Shown here: positions 12,561 to 26,182 of the stretch, one piece after another | Position numbering within the stretch: position 1 is the stretch's first letter | Layout of the letters: each line of letters begins with the position of its first letter | Assembly (NCBI GenBank): GCA_965153455.1 | Contig: OZ234495.1 | Location: forward strand, 6,882,001-6,946,000 | From: Sphagnum compactum | Taxonomy: Eukaryota; Bryophyta; Sphagnopsida; Sphagnales | Direction of reading: 5' to 3' | Length of the DNA: 64,000 nucleotides | Made by a program: the position numbers and the translations under genes | Notes under the pieces: generated by a model | Seen by the model: the letters and a program-made list of their open reading frames with translations, nothing else | Told to the model about the DNA's origin: nothing | Databases searched by the model: none

Positions 12561-13230
12561 TCATTTATATGAATTAAAAAATATAAATTTGAAAATATAA
12601 ACAACTAATTAGGATGTTGAATTTTTTTAATTAAGAATTAAGTTTTTGAATTTTGGGACTCAGATTTTAAACAATGAAAGAATTTTATGAATAATTTAAT
12701 ATGTATCTCCCATTTTGAAACTTTCAAAAAATCCAACAATTTTCACAAGTTCTAAAATTAAAAGTTTGATTCATATTTCAAACAATACAAGTAGAAAGTT
12801 ATAAATCTAAAATTTTGAAAAATTAAACAAAAAATTGGGAAGTTGACAAAAAATTCAAAATTAAAAAATTAATTATATATTCATTTGGCTTCATATTTCA
12901 AATAATTAAAAATTCCTAGGAGTTCAAGAATTCATGAGTTTAAGAATTACAAATATGGCATTTTGAAAATTTAAACAATTAACTTGAAAGTTGGAATTTT
13001 TCAATTTTTCAAAATTAATCAATTGAATGTTGGACTCATGAGTTTAAGGATTATAAGTTTGATATTTTGAAAAATTAAGTAGTCAATTAGAAAGTGAATT
13101 TTAGGAATTAATTGATTTGAATTTTTTAAAATCTAAATTGAATTATGTATTCATATTTCAAACAATACAACAATTCTTTGAGTAAAAAAATAATAAATTG
13201 GCACTTTGATAATTTAAGTAGTCAATTAAT
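12560..13230. repeat. Degenerate AT-rich satellite, unit roughly 120-130 bp
   Basis: Recurring words (TTCATATTTCAAA, GATATTTTGAAAA or similar, AAGTAGTCAATTA, ATGAGTTTAAG) return at roughly regular spacing. TTCATATTTCAAA-type words occur near 12771, 12889 and 13151, which fits one unit and then about two units. Copies are strongly diverged. No coding capacity. Confidence 0.5.
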
Positions 13231-16200
13231 CATTTAAAACACCATATAAAAAATATAGTGTTGAACTAAGGACAATAAGAAACTTGACAAATTGCAAGAT
13301 CAACAATTTTGAGCTTACCAATAATGTACAATTCTCAACCAAAATGACAATTTGCAAAAAGTTTTTTTTAAATATGATGAAAGGAATGGAAATAACCTCC
13401 AATGCAACAAAATTAAAAACTATGTATTAAGATTGTATTGTATTTCTTATAGAAATACAAACAAAGGTATTCAAAACTCCTAAAAAATTATTTCAATGTT
13501 TTAAAACATCATTGTAGGTCTTCCTCATGTTTTGGCACTTTCTTGAGTTCATACTTTTCAAGTAATGTCATTATACCTTTGCCTTTGACATCCATTTTCA
13601 AATTCTTTTATGTAGTATTTCCTTTTAATCACTACATAACATGACCTGTACATGTCAAGATTGATTAATGTGCACATGCACATATTTTATCATAGTTGAT
13701 TGTTCATGAGAATTACCATAGTACTTGGGTAGGTTTGGCACACAAGTGCTGGATAATTTATTGGTTTTAAAATTCAAGATTAGTGTGAGTTTTTTATTTT
13801 GGAATTTTCGGCATATAACAAATTTAGATATTAAATTCTAACTCAACTTCAAAGTTCTCCGATTGTCCTTGTGGTTAGTCTGTTCACATATAATGTGTTT
13901 ATTTGTATTAAACGAAGGTTCATTTGAAGATTCATGCTAAAAACAAATTTGGAATTTTCGACAACATGGCTAAAGATTTTTGAAAAACTTCAAACAAATC
14001 AAAAATAATTTAATTTATGTTCAAGTCACCCATGTACTATGGTAATTTAATCAATCAATATATGATCACATGAGCAAAATGACCCATAACAACTATTGTA
14101 TTTGCATCATAAGGGAATATGAGTAAATATGAATATAATTTTTTTAACCCGTTGATTTCCCTCAACCTTTCACTACCAAAACATTAATTAAATTGTTGAA
14201 ACAATGTTTGGCAAATTTGCTTCTTTTTACAATTTTGAAAGTACCTTGTCAATCAAAAAGGCAGGAGACAAAGGGAGATTAATCACTAAACATGTAAAAT
14301 TAAACTTGAAATTCTAATCACAATATTAAGCCCTTCAATTGCAAATAAATTATTTTATGATGCACATAAAATAACAAGATAATCACTTGGAGCTTTTCAA
14401 ATTTGCACCACTTTTGTATTTTTTCCCATTCTTCAACTTCAATTTTGTTATATTTAACATGTAATGAAGTGAAATACAATGATGTACTTTGAAATTTTTA
14501 TCAAATACATATAAGTGGAATCCTAAGAATACACCATGAATGAAATATTTTAATGACTACTTCAGAATTATTACAAAAGAAAGTAGAACCACTATAAAAC
14601 TCATGTCATATGCAATCAATCATTTTCCAATTGCATGCAATTACTTGTTTAGAGTTAGATCAAATATGCATACAACTATGAAATTGGTGTCATATATATT
14701 TTTGGGCTATATAATTGTGTATAACTAACATGCAACTAATGATGTACATATGGGCTAAATAACTAGTACATACATAGGCTAATATTATACCTTTAGGCCT
14801 ATGCTAGTATGTTTATGCTACTTAGACCTATAACATTATTAACTATTATAAATAATAATAATAAATAATTAGCCTAACCTACTAGCTATAATAATAATAA
14901 TAATAATAAATATGTTAATGTAGTTAGTATAACATAGGTACTACATAGTGCTTGCATGTAGCTTGCAATTAAATTGTTTATCCCACATCTTTTGTTTTAT
15001 TTTTCAATTTTGTACATTATATGAACAGGTGCATTAAACATATTCACAAACCAAGTGCCATTTGGGATGAGACAATATAAAAGGTTCAACCCTAAAAGTT
15101 AAACTTAGATACAAAATAGGATTATCCTAAACCTACTTACCTAACTTAGGCCTATCTACTAGCCTACCTACCTAAGCATTATGTGTCAACATCCTATTGA
15201 CCTCAAATAAGATATCCATAATTAGTTAATTAATAATTGGGCTTAAATTTTCCATTTGTTGTTAAATAATTGCCTATCAAAATGGAAGTGTGTAGAAATC
15301 TTATTCACATTTAATTGAATTATTCATATATTATTATTTATTAGTAATATTGAATGTTGAAATAGAGCACAAATGCCACATGTCATGATATAATTCACTT
15401 TTCGAATGGACAATGTGTCATAAAAAGATGGGTCACCATTTTAATTGCACATAATTAATTGCATTTGCAATTTCCTAACATGAATATAAATTGATGAAAA
15501 ATATGTACAATGATACCATATATACATGTCAAGTATGGTGTGTCATATGCAATTGAAAGTTGAGTGCAATTCATCTTAAGCAATTAAGTGAATTTTAATG
15601 AACATGTCTTGTTTTTTAGTTTATATAGTAGCACATGGAATACATGTTTGATGTTAATTGATGTATTACATGTTATAATCCCATTAAATGTCAAAAAAAT
15701 AACCCTTAGGCCTTTACATATTATGATTATGCCCCATTGAAAACAACTTGGTAATTCTGTTTTTTTAGTGTAAGAAAAAGAATAAACATGTTTGTTTTTC
15801 TCACCATATTTTGAAGATTTACTTCATGTTTAGTTAATTTCATTTACATATTGTTTTCAAAATTTTCCATTTCCATGTCCATATAAATGTGGATGGGAAA
15901 GAGAGAAATAACATGGACATGAAAGGACACATGTTAATTTGTTTTTTCACGTGGGTGGGTAGGAAAAAGGGGCAAGTTAATTGGGATTGGAAAAAAAACT
16001 ATAAGTATGAATGGCATAAATAAACAAACATCATTTTTTTTGTTATATGGGATTACTTTCCAAAGGTTATAAAATTATAATTTTTTATCTGTAATTTTTT
16101 ATGAAGCTTATTATTTAAATTTGTTGTTGTAAGGGATGTAAAACACACATGTAAAGACCTAGACATATATATATGTAATGTTTGAGGAAATCAAAATTTG

Positions 16201-17704
16201 AAAGTTTTTTACATCTTCCAAGAAACATGTACACGTGTCTATTCATAAAAGTTTAAAGGTACTAAGGAACACCTATGACTTGTTTGTGGCTTGGTGACAT
16301 GGTTTAAGAAGTATAGGTGACACCTAGGCTTCATTATTAACCTTTTCAAACATTATTATATTATTGTGGGCTCATAGGAAGGTTTTAGTATACCTTCTTA
16401 TAACGTGTCTCAAAAGGCTTTGAAGTCTTTTGTTTTCACTCTTATCAACTCTAATATAAGGATGTAATCACCCTTTTTTTGTCTTGAAAACTTTATTGGT
16501 CAAAATTCATTTCATTGGCTTTGAATTCATTACATAATTATTGTCCAAATCATGTCCTATAAACTCCTATGTTGTAAATAAAAAAATTACGAAACCATTT
16601 CAATGCACCTTTATTCATCAAAAGTGTTCCAACGGTATCAAAAACTTATTGAGAAATGCCATGCATGTTGGGGAGATTCAACATGACAAAACAAAACAAA
16701 TTATTGCCTTTCTTAATCAATTATTGATACGATGTTTAATTGGCTTTGATTTAATTTCGAATTATTTTTGAGTCTATTAGTTTACATTTGATTGAAATGT
16801 TAATGTTGTTTTATTTATTTATCTTGGCCACATCCATCCGAAACATCCATCCCATTTGGTTTTCAATGCTCCAAATGTAGGTCAATGCCAATAAGATTAT
16901 AAATCTAAATGGATTTTATGATACTAAATCAATGTCAATTGTTAAGGACAAGCTAATATCACTTAATTATTGGTCCATTTCCAAACCAATGGATTATGAT
17001 TAAACCAAATTGATCCCAACTAAATTTTTGTCAAGTGTATTATTTTAGATCCTTGGTTAAATCCTAATTAATTAAGGATAAATTGAGTTAACTTAGTTGT
17101 TTAGGTTTTTCTCTCAAGTGTATTAAGGTGTGAACGAGGTTCAAGAGATTTTGTGGATAATATAATATGACTTTGTGTGATATCAAATCACTTTTGGTTA
17201 TTTGAAATTCTATCATACTCTATTATTGTACTCCAGTTTTTATGTGTTTTAGTGCACAGTGGTAGTTTTTTCATTTTGTTATATGGAAGTGTTGGGCTTG
17301 GATTATTGGTTTCATTGTAGGTGAGTGACCATTTTCAATACCAAAAATGACTTCTTGGGTTTTGTGTAGGTCTAGATATTCAATTGTTTGCATGAAATTT
17401 GTTGTAACAAGTGTTGTGTCCAACAAGTTTTGTTTTTAATACCACATGGCGTGGGTTTGTTTTGTTTTTGTTGGTTGTTTTTGTTTATTTATGTTGCAAT
17501 TGGGTAGGAGATGTAGTTGAAGGGAACATTATTGGCCAAACGAATTTGCGATTTTTGGGTTAAAAACTCCGAATAGGACATGGTGCATTGGAATTGTGAA
17601 AAAAAATTCATAGGAAAGAAGATGAATCCTTGCCACATGGCCCTATTATCCTCATTTCCTCTATTTTTCTTCTATCTTTTTCTCCTTCTATCTTTCGCAC
17701 TTTT
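13231..17704. other. AT-rich intergenic DNA, no gene seen
   Basis: About 4.5 kb of low-complexity AT-rich sequence. It contains an ATA trinucleotide tract (about 14888-14911), and 14740-15180 is a CCTA/TAGG-rich patch like the one near 11.4 kb. The open frames present (for example 14540-14728 and 16541-16771) show no family resemblance. Confidence 0.5.
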
Positions 17705-18890
17705 CTTTCGATTAACAACATGGTAGTGACATCAGATCAAAGGGCCAAATTATGCTTCTTTCAAAACCTTTGAAAATGTTATTTTTTGTCATGGATTTTT
17801 TCAAAGCCAAGGATACCAATTGTGCTAAATCTTTTATATTTGTAAATTTGTGTTTATTGGCCAAGCTTCAAATGTTTTAGAACTTGCAAAATGTAATTTT
17901 AAATGACTTCAAAACATTCACATCCAAAGGTTAGTGTGCATGTGGAGTGTGGGTTACTAAGGTGAACAAATCCAAACCCGCATTTTTGGCTCGCTGGACA
18001 AATTTTGAAGTGACATGTGAACCATGTCCATCAAGTATTAAAAGGTGTTGATTAAAAGGAGAAATGTCATTTGTGCATGTGCTCACATATTTGACAAATT
18101 GAACAATCCAGTTTGAAAATAATTGGTGGGTCATCCAAGCTTTGGACTACATGGCCATTGTGGCACCATATTCACAACACTGAATGTAGTTCTTACACAT
18201 TATCCTCCCCCTTGAAAATGTAGAAATTGGGAATTTACTTGTTCCCCCAACGTTGATGCAAGCAAGCACAAACAACCATTTTTTTGTTTAAGGATAAAAA
18301 TGTGCATTGAATGTGAAACCTTCTTTGCAAAGACCCTCCCTTAGCCACCTTTTCCAATTTGTGCTCTTGACTCATCATAATTCTAAATGTGGGATTGGTC
18401 ATAATTATGAAGCTCGCAAAATTGTTTTAAGTTTTTATAAAAACTTGCAACATTTTTTGCATTTAGTTCCCTGGCCTTGGTCACCTTTAACCTTTGAACC
18501 ACTTTCAAAGTCAATTAAAGGTGTCTTACTTTGAATCATTTCCACCAAATTCTCCTAAGCACACCATTTGTGAATGTCGTTGTTTTTTTTAATGTTCTTT
18601 TTGTCACTTTAAACCTTAAATGTTCAAGTGACACATACAAACCAATGTGTCGCATCTTTAACACCTAATGAACAATTTGTTCCTTTTGTTTTGCAAATAA
18701 TATCCCAACTTTCCCATGCCTTTGAAATTCAATTTTTCTATTGAGGTGGTCCCTCGAAGGAAATGTTGGAATGCCAAAATGAAGAGTTGCCATGTTGATT
18801 TTAACACCTTTATTTAGTGCCTTCATGGCTTTATTCAAAGATTCATCACTTTAATTTCCATTTGCTCATATCCTAAAGTATGGACTTTGT
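17705..18890 (-). pseudogene. Decayed pogo-like (Tc1/mariner superfamily, DDE_1) transposase
   Basis: Read on the minus strand, the segment matches the plan of plant and fungal pogo-type transposases. A psq/CENP-B-like N-terminal region (about 18690-18870) has LNKAMKALNKGVKINMATLH and then RHGKVGIL. The catalytic core follows, with a decayed first-Asp region (NYDES in place of a usual N-DE word, about 18375) and the second catalytic block HLLILDGHGSHV (about 18011-18052). After it come a remnant of the QPLDV block, whose Gln codon has become TAA, and a C-terminal IIWPFDL word (about 17735-17754) matching the usual GIWPL region. Several in-frame stops (TAA, TAG, TGA) make it dead. The open piece at 18968-19192 may be further N-terminal sequence. 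Terminal inverted repeats were not located. Confidence 0.8.
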
Positions 18891-19629
18891 TCAATTGCAT
18901 GAAATCTAAGATTGTTCGAAACCAATCGCATATGGTAGGGCAAATTTGTCACATCGCCTAAAATTGCCTAAGACCTCAAATTGAATTGTTGCTTCAATTT
19001 CTCAATGCTTATTGGATCTTCATCCTCTTGTTTTGCATCATGTAGTAAACAAGCATTTTGCTGTTCAAAAGTTTCATTTGAATTTATTGAATTTTGACGC
19101 TCCTCATAAAGACATTGGTTCATTAATATTATTTCAAACAATTGTACACAATTTGATCGCCGAGTTAAAAACTGGATACTGAAACGCACCATTCATCACT
19201 TTGAATTTTTTTCCACAAAAATGGTATTATCTTTTCATAAAAGCTTTAGAGCCATCTAGAAGAACGGCCTTAATTAAACTAAATTTGTATTCTTAATTGT
19301 GATTTCATAATTTGATAGCTAATAAAAAAAAAGAGTAAATAGTATTATCCTCAATTTAAGCTGCAACAAGCTTGCGATGGTAAGCTTCATTTTCATTGTA
19401 GCTTTTTAGCACACTAGTTACCTAAGACTAGAAGAAGATGGATCATAAGATGAGGCTCATGAAAATGACGTTGAGAAGTATACTTTTCTCTTTCTCATGA
19501 GCCTTTCTCTTCACTCCCAAATTTGTACCAAATTCTAGCTCTTACAAACATGTACCTACCTTTTCTTGCACAGGTGAGTTAATACCTACAAACCAACCAA
19601 CATTGTTCCAGAAGTAAAAAAAGTAGTAC
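18891..19629. other. Spacer between transposase and chaperonin pseudogenes
   Basis: Contains a 74-codon minus-strand open piece (18968-19192) that could belong to the pogo-like element upstream. The rest shows nothing recognisable. The missing C-terminal exons of the chaperonin pseudogene would be expected here and are absent. Confidence 0.4.
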
Positions 19630-22600
19630 CTTAAGTGCGTTTTGGATTATCTGAACACCAACTTTTTGATCGAAATTTGCAGTTGGGAGCTTATCAAGAT
19701 CTCGTGAGGCATACAGAAGTGCCACACCTCCACCTAGACACACACAAACAGATGAGTTTTCTAATCAATACCCACAATGAGCACACACAAGCGAGCCTGG
19801 GATTACAAAACTCTACAGTTAGGCAATATTTAAGTGATGATCTGTGCTGGGGTGAGACTCATACCAGGAACTATGCCTTCCTCCACCACTGCCTTGGTGT
19901 CACACGGTCCTCCTTCTCATTGACCTCTACTTCACTTGCTCCACCAATCTGCTATCAGTAATACCATCTGAGTGACCCAAACAAAAGGCAAGCACAAAGG
20001 CTCCCCAAGTATGAAATGGAAAAAAAAACTTTTACATGCAGTACAGATTTGAGAACTTTTGCAAAAAAAAGACTCATCAAACCTCAAGCATGTACATTAA
20101 GAACAGCAACACCTCCTGAGAGTTTTGCCAAACGTTCTTGCAGCTTCTCCTTGTCATAATCTGATGTAGCAGTGCTAATGGCCTCCCATATCTGTGTCAG
20201 CCCGTAGCACAATTCAGTTGCGTTGAAGGTGCAAGGCTAGTTTTCAACAAGTGACAACTTTGCTCATAGCTACAACTTCAGCCACACATTACGAGGGTGG
20301 AAAATACCCTACACAGTAGCTGATGTAATCTGAACTGTTTTGCAGACAATGGATTCAAGACTCTCAGGTACACACTCAACTGAGAAAATTGATATAAAAT
20401 TATGTACTTGTATATACCTGCTCGCATCGCTCCTCAATGCCTTTCTGGTCACCCCCACCATCAAGTATGATTGTGTCATCCTTGAGACTGTGACCCTCTT
20501 TGCAGATCCAAGCATATCTGCTTGCACATTCTCAAGCTTAAGACCTAAATCTCCACTGATGAGCTGCAACCATACAACCCACATGACAGTTCAGGTATTG
20601 ACAGACCAAGTAGGTTGTCAGTTGCAACCCAGACTGCAACATCTCTCAATAGCTCCAGATTCTTCTCACTGTCAGCTAACTAACATTGGATAATCCAAGC
20701 CAAGCCAGGAACCTTAAATCTTTCAAACCTATCAACATCAAAGTTTGCAACCTGAGGTTCTGAATTAAGCTCTTCTGGTGCATTTGAAAAAAAATTCAGG
20801 AACAGATAATAAAGCGATATCCAGGGTAAAGCTTTTCAAAATACCTGATCCCCAGTCACAACTGCAAGATCCTGCAAGTTGGCCTTTCTGTTCTCACCAA
20901 AACTGGGTGCCTTGATGGCACACACCTAAATCACAACCAAAGCTACAGAGATGAGAAAACGTAGACTGCTTTTTTTCAAAGAGATGTCGAGCATAACTAG
21001 CAATACTTGAATTATCATCACTCCTGATTATTTTGTAAGCAAATCCAAAACCCTGCACGGCAATAGCCACAGTAAAAACTTTGAAAATCTAGTCCCTTGA
21101 TAATGGGTGTCATTGACCCTCACAGATTGCTCGAAATTTTCTTCTCATGAACAAGAATCACCGCATTCTCTAGTTCCTGAATCATATGTTGACCGAAAAA
21201 GAGTGAATCACACACAGTTGGCAACCAAAAAACACGGGATCAGTACACAGTTTAGGGTTTCAAGAATCACTGGATTCTCAAGTTCCTGAATCATGTGTTG
21301 ACAGAAATCATGCATGGTTGGCAACCAAAATAACACAGGATAGGTAAATTTTTAGGGTTTGAAAGTACCTGGTGCTCACTTGTACTCACCACTTTTTGTG
21401 TCTTGGCATTGGTGACAAAGTATGGGGATATGTAACCTCTGTGAAGCTTCATGCCTTCCACCACCTCACGTTCATTAAACAGAGCCTTCCCTCCTGCATG
21501 CAAAAGAACCCATACCTGTCAATGCATGTTCATCACAAGCACTCCAAACTCAGAACAACAAAAACATCCACAGGGAGACATGCAAACCACTGACAGAGTG
21601 AACAAAAACAAGCTGATACAAATGAATGCAGATGAAACAAACTTACAGAGACAGTAATGACACCATCCTTGCCTACTTTTTCCATACCCCGCACAATCAG
21701 ATCACCAATCTCATGGTCACCATTTGCAGATATTGTTCCAACCTGCACTTGTCAATGACAATCAAAACTTTTTACCATAGGGGGTGGAATTGTTCATGTG
21801 GATTGTTTGTTGAGAAATTGGAAATTTGCCAAACAAGAACTAGGGCTAACAATCGCAAGAACTAGCCACTGCATTTTCCAACAGCAAAATACTTACTTGT
21901 GCTATCTCCTCAGATGAGCTTATCATTCTTGGTCTGCCCTTCAAATGATTAACCACTGACTCTACAGCAAGGTTGATACCTCGTCGCAGATCCATGGCAT
22001 TCATTCCAGCTGCCACTGACTTGCAGCCTTTGGAAAAAATAGCTCGTGTAAGCACTGTTGCTGCTGTTGTACCTGCATGCAGACCAAACAAGGGAAGGCT
22101 GTCTAAAATAATCCTGACAAGGTTCAAGGATTTTCACAGTTTCTTCATCATACATAATGCATGCCGAGCTGATTTTTGCATAGCATGATGTGATGTTCTA
22201 CAGTTGGGAGTCTCTCACAACTAAGAGACAAATACCATGATGATTTACCAAAGATGTAAACATGGAAGCTACACTCATGATCAGCAGCAGGAGTCACCAT
22301 CTCCAGCCACATCATTTGTGGCATTCACAACCTGCTTCACAAGACTTGCCCCCAGGTTTTTCAGCTAGTCTTTGAACTCTGTGCTCTTGGCAACCGTGAC
22401 AACATCCTTTGTGACCTTTGAACTTCCATAGCTTTGCTCAATCACAACATTTCACCCCTGGAATAATACCACAAGAAGAAAATGAGCAGACTGAAATACC
22501 TGACTCAAACCATACACACATTGGCTGAGACTGTCTGTCTCTGTCTGTTTCTCTCTCAACTATACATTTTCTGAGTGCCCACAAACTAACAAAATGCCTT

Positions 22601-22752
22601 GAAAACAGAGAAAACAAACATAACAGTTGCAAAACATACTGTTATGTACCTTGGGTCCCATGGTAACCTGGACAGCATCTGCAAGTTGCTCCACACCTTG
22701 CAGCATAAGAGCACATGCCTCTACACCAAACCTGATGGCCTTGGAAGCATAT
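19630..22752 (-). pseudogene. CPN60: Mitochondrial-type chaperonin 60 pseudogene, intron-containing, truncated
   Basis: Exon remnants in family order on the minus strand: 22650-22752 ([16 protein letters not shown]-like, MGPK), 22298-22457 (NVVIEQSYGSSKVTKD), 21897-22072 ([26 protein letters not shown]), 21647-21742 (GTISANGD), 21390-21493 ([16 protein letters not shown]), 20845-20925 (VCAIKAP, GENRKANLQDLA), 20418-20563 (LGLKLENV), 20096-20191 ([20 protein letters not shown]), 19865-19948 (IGGASE) and 19630-19733 (GGGVALLYASRDLDKL). Defects: in-frame TGA at 22452-22454 where Arg is expected; TAG at 22365-22367; exon 21390-21493 out of phase with its predecessor; exon 20418-20563 one base short after VTVS; exon 19865-19948 about 16 bp short. 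The exon for the apical-domain segment before VCAIKAP and all exons after GVQIIQNALK are missing. Retained introns indicate a duplicated rather than a retroposed copy. Confidence 0.85.
21153..21370. repeat. CPN60: Tandem duplication of about 109 bp inside the chaperonin pseudogene
   Basis: The block beginning AAGAATCAC at 21153 recurs from 21262, diverged by small indels. Each copy holds the start of the chaperonin exon encoding ELEN-VIL plus the upstream intron end. Only the copy at lower coordinates continues into HEKKIS. This is an exon-edge duplication within the decaying gene. Confidence 0.75.
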
Positions 22753-23290
22753 CTGCGCACCCATTGCACCTGGCTGATTTGCTGCAGCTTCACAATAACA
22801 CTTGGCAGTATGGCCTGACAAACCCTTGATACTCTAAATACACATCTGTCTATACAGGTAATGAAATATGCCTTCATGAATTCTAGTTACAATCAAACAC
22901 ATCACTTAGAAGATCAGCAGTCTTTTATCAAAGACAAAAAATCCATTCCTCCTCCTCCATTTCTACATATGTAAATTATCACACAAAGAAGCAAAAGAAA
23001 TTGAGCAATTTTGAAACCAAATGAGCAAGGATGATGTGTGAGAGAGATGGATGGAGCAGTGACAAACGTACTTGCACCTGAACAGATTGCCTTTAGTCAT
23101 TGATAAAACAATTGACACATGCAAGCCGAGAAGAAGATGTTAGTCACAATCATGATGAGAAGAAGAAAGTTCGAAACCATGTCATTGACTAACCAGTTTC
23201 ACTCTACAATCTCTAGAGATGGCAGAAAAAATCTTCTGCAATGATGCTAACTTCCATGATGATGAACATCCAATCACATTTGCAATAGAA
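22753..23290. other. Upstream flank of the chaperonin pseudogene
   Basis: Would contain the presequence exon and promoter. No convincing ATG-plus-targeting-peptide exon can be assigned; a frame reading into the first recognised exon lacks family resemblance. Confidence 0.3.
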
Positions 23291-23297
23291 ATCCTCA

Positions 23298-23440
23298 TAG
23301 TTTTTTCTTCCCAAGTTTCGTAATAGAAATATAATCTTCCCTTCCTCAGCTTTTTTTTCCTTCCCAAGTTTGTGATAGAAAGAAGATTAATCTTCCTTCA
23401 GCTCTTTTTTCTTCCCAAGTTTTGCAATGGAAAGAAGACA
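23298..23440. repeat. Three degenerate tandem copies of a 50-55 bp pyrimidine-rich unit
   Basis: The word TTTTTTCTTCCCAAGTTT (with small variation), followed by a purine-rich GNAATAGAAAGAAGA-type stretch, occurs at about 23302, 23352 and 23405. The first two copies end in TCAGCT. Confidence 0.55.
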
Positions 23441-26160
23441 TAGTTTATTAAATGGGAAAATGATGCAAAAACAGTACGAGGAATCATGTTTGTGGTAATT
23501 AAATTGCCCTACAACTAAAGTTCTAAAACAACTAATATACGACTACACTACAATGGTCCCACATAAATAAAATTATAAAATAAATAAAAAGCCACGTCAA
23601 AAAATTAAGGAGTTATAATTTAGTTGCAAATTACATTAATAGAAAAAATATTTTTGGTGACTTGTTTTATGTAGCTACATGTGTCACATGTAACTAAAAA
23701 ATAATTTCATATGACATTTTTTTGTTACATACAACACGTGTAATTACATAAAATAAGTCACAAAAGACAAATTTTCTTTTATTGTTAATTACAAGATGGA
23801 CATCTATATAGTAGAATGTACATTCCATAGATACAATTGTAGTCAACCATGTTTTGATTTTATTGACAAATTGCACTTTAATAACATGTGACAATTACAT
23901 TACAACTAGGGTAAATGTAGCACGGGCGAATCAATAACTATTTTGCAACTAGTGTATGACCTTGATACATATGTTCATGCCACGTGTATGCATTTCACTG
24001 CACATTACATCTGACACTTTCAACTTGTTTACAATTAGTTATCAACTATTATTTCATTCATAAAATTAATTGTGCCACCAAGTTACCATTATATAAATAT
24101 TAATTTTCCATTATTCTGTGACTATTGTTCAACTATTTTATTACTAGTTTTCCACTACATTGGAATTCACAACATTATGTTGCCCTACAAACCTATGAAA
24201 CCATATAATTCATTAAAGGTGAAAATCTATTCTTAAAGTTAAATTATTGAAAATTTGTATATTATATTACAAATTCAATTAGGGTGTACATATGAATCTA
24301 TTAATGTCTTATACCATAAATGTCTAATTGTTTCATTAACAAAATTTAATTCCTTTAAATTGACCATGCGCCTATGCCTATTATAAAAAATACCAAGATG
24401 AATTACAAAGGATTTTTTTTCCCCTTTTAACCAATAACATCAAGTAAACATGTAAACTAAATTAGTGAAGCTAACATTTGAACACATTAGTCAAGTTAAC
24501 CGAATCAACTAGGTGACCGTTATGAACAACTAATATACAATTAAATTTCAACTTGGAATTTGAAATTTGAAAATATGAAATTTGGGCAAGAGGAAACCCG
24601 TAACACATGGTAGTAAATCAATATATCTCTCCTTTTGCATCAATGACCCTTGTTATGCATATTGTAAAAACATTCAAGATGAATTTTAAAAAGAAGACAT
24701 TTTTCTTTAAACATTTGGTGGGTTTATTAGGTTTTTAGTGATGCAATTATCACATCATGTGTTACATAATTAAGATTTTTTTGTTTTTCTAGTTTATAAG
24801 TAAAAGTGGAAGGTTGTCATAAATCTTTTTATTTATGTAGAAAATTTGAAGGTTGAAGGTTCTTGTCCTTGGAGGTTGAAAGTTCTTGTTCTTGTTTCTT
24901 GGAGGTTGAAAGATCATGATTTATGTTTCATGAGATGTTTATTTACATATATTAAAGAAAAATGGTGTGAAAAAATCTTCCATTTTCTTTTAAAGTTGAT
25001 TTGTAAAGTATAACTTATAATGATGACAAATTTATAGGGGGTGAAATATTTTTTATGATAATCATGTTGTGATTTTTGTTTATGTTTGAACATTTGGATT
25101 TTTGAAGTGGAAGGTGGAGTTGAAATAAAACTAGTTTTTTCAAATACACATGTCATTTTTGTGCATTTTATTTTTTTAATGTTATAGCATTAAATTTTGA
25201 TAAGGTTTGAATCCATCAAATTAAAGTTCTACATATAATGTAAGGTTTTCTCAAAAATAAAATGGTGGTTTTGTTTGAAAAATATAGTGATGAGTAAAAG
25301 AACATGAACATGTGACATTGTGTAATTTGGTTAGGTTGTTAATAACTATGTCATTGAATGTGTTATTATTTGTTGTGTAGCAACCCAAACCAATACATGC
25401 AAGAAGACAAATTTCAAAACAACAAAGCTATGGTGAATTTTAACTTCAATATTCCAAATATGTGATGCATTTTATTTTTGAAAAACACCATTGTATGCAA
25501 ATGTAATTGATTATAGTTTTGTTTATATCAATGTTATGTACGTTGCATTTTATTGATAAATAAGTTTTATTAACATCATTGTATTTGTAAAGTAGTTTTA
25601 TTTAAGTTGAAAGGATGGACGTTTAGATATGTTTTTGCATTGCAATGTTATATATGTTGTTGACTTCATTTCACATGTGACATTGAATATCACAATATGG
25701 CATATTTCAAAAAGACAAGGTGAAATCAAAAAATTATTTCCCAAGCTCCATTTCAACAAAAATCATAAATAAAAAAAACAATGGAAATTATATTTGAATA
25801 TTTCTTTTTAAATGTTTTATAATTCATTTTCCAACCTTGAATGTCAATGCATACAATTTCAAATCCATTTCATGTTTATAATTAATGATGGAATGTAATT
25901 CTACATTATTTATCATAATTTGGACATTGATAATGTGTGTGCAAAGTCTCCACATTTGCACTATAAATTGCAATTTAGTTCTCCAATAATACTAAAATCA
26001 ACTACCATACAATTACACTACAACCCATAATTAAACACCTAACTTTTTATAAACTGCTAACTCTTTTATCAGTTTAAATTTTTTTCTTCATAAAAAAGGA
26101 GGTATGGTGAGTAGTTGTGGAATCTTTAATTCACCATTTTAAACTTTATACATAAGGTTT
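23441..26160. other. AT-rich intergenic DNA, no gene seen
   Basis: About 2.7 kb of AT-rich sequence bordering the mitochondrial insertion. It contains a short repeated word (TTGGAGGTTGAAAG at about 24869 and 24900) and no recognisable coding sequence. Confidence 0.5.
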
Positions 26161-26182
26161 TTCTGTACTAGCTTTTTCTACC

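Noticed and set aside
18307-18534. 75-codon plus-strand frame
   Set aside because: Antisense shadow of the pogo-like transposase remnant.
23500-26050. Similar words near 23500-23570 and 25970-26040 as long terminal repeats of an element
   Set aside because: Similarity is short and low-complexity; no primer-binding site, polypurine tract or coding domain between them.
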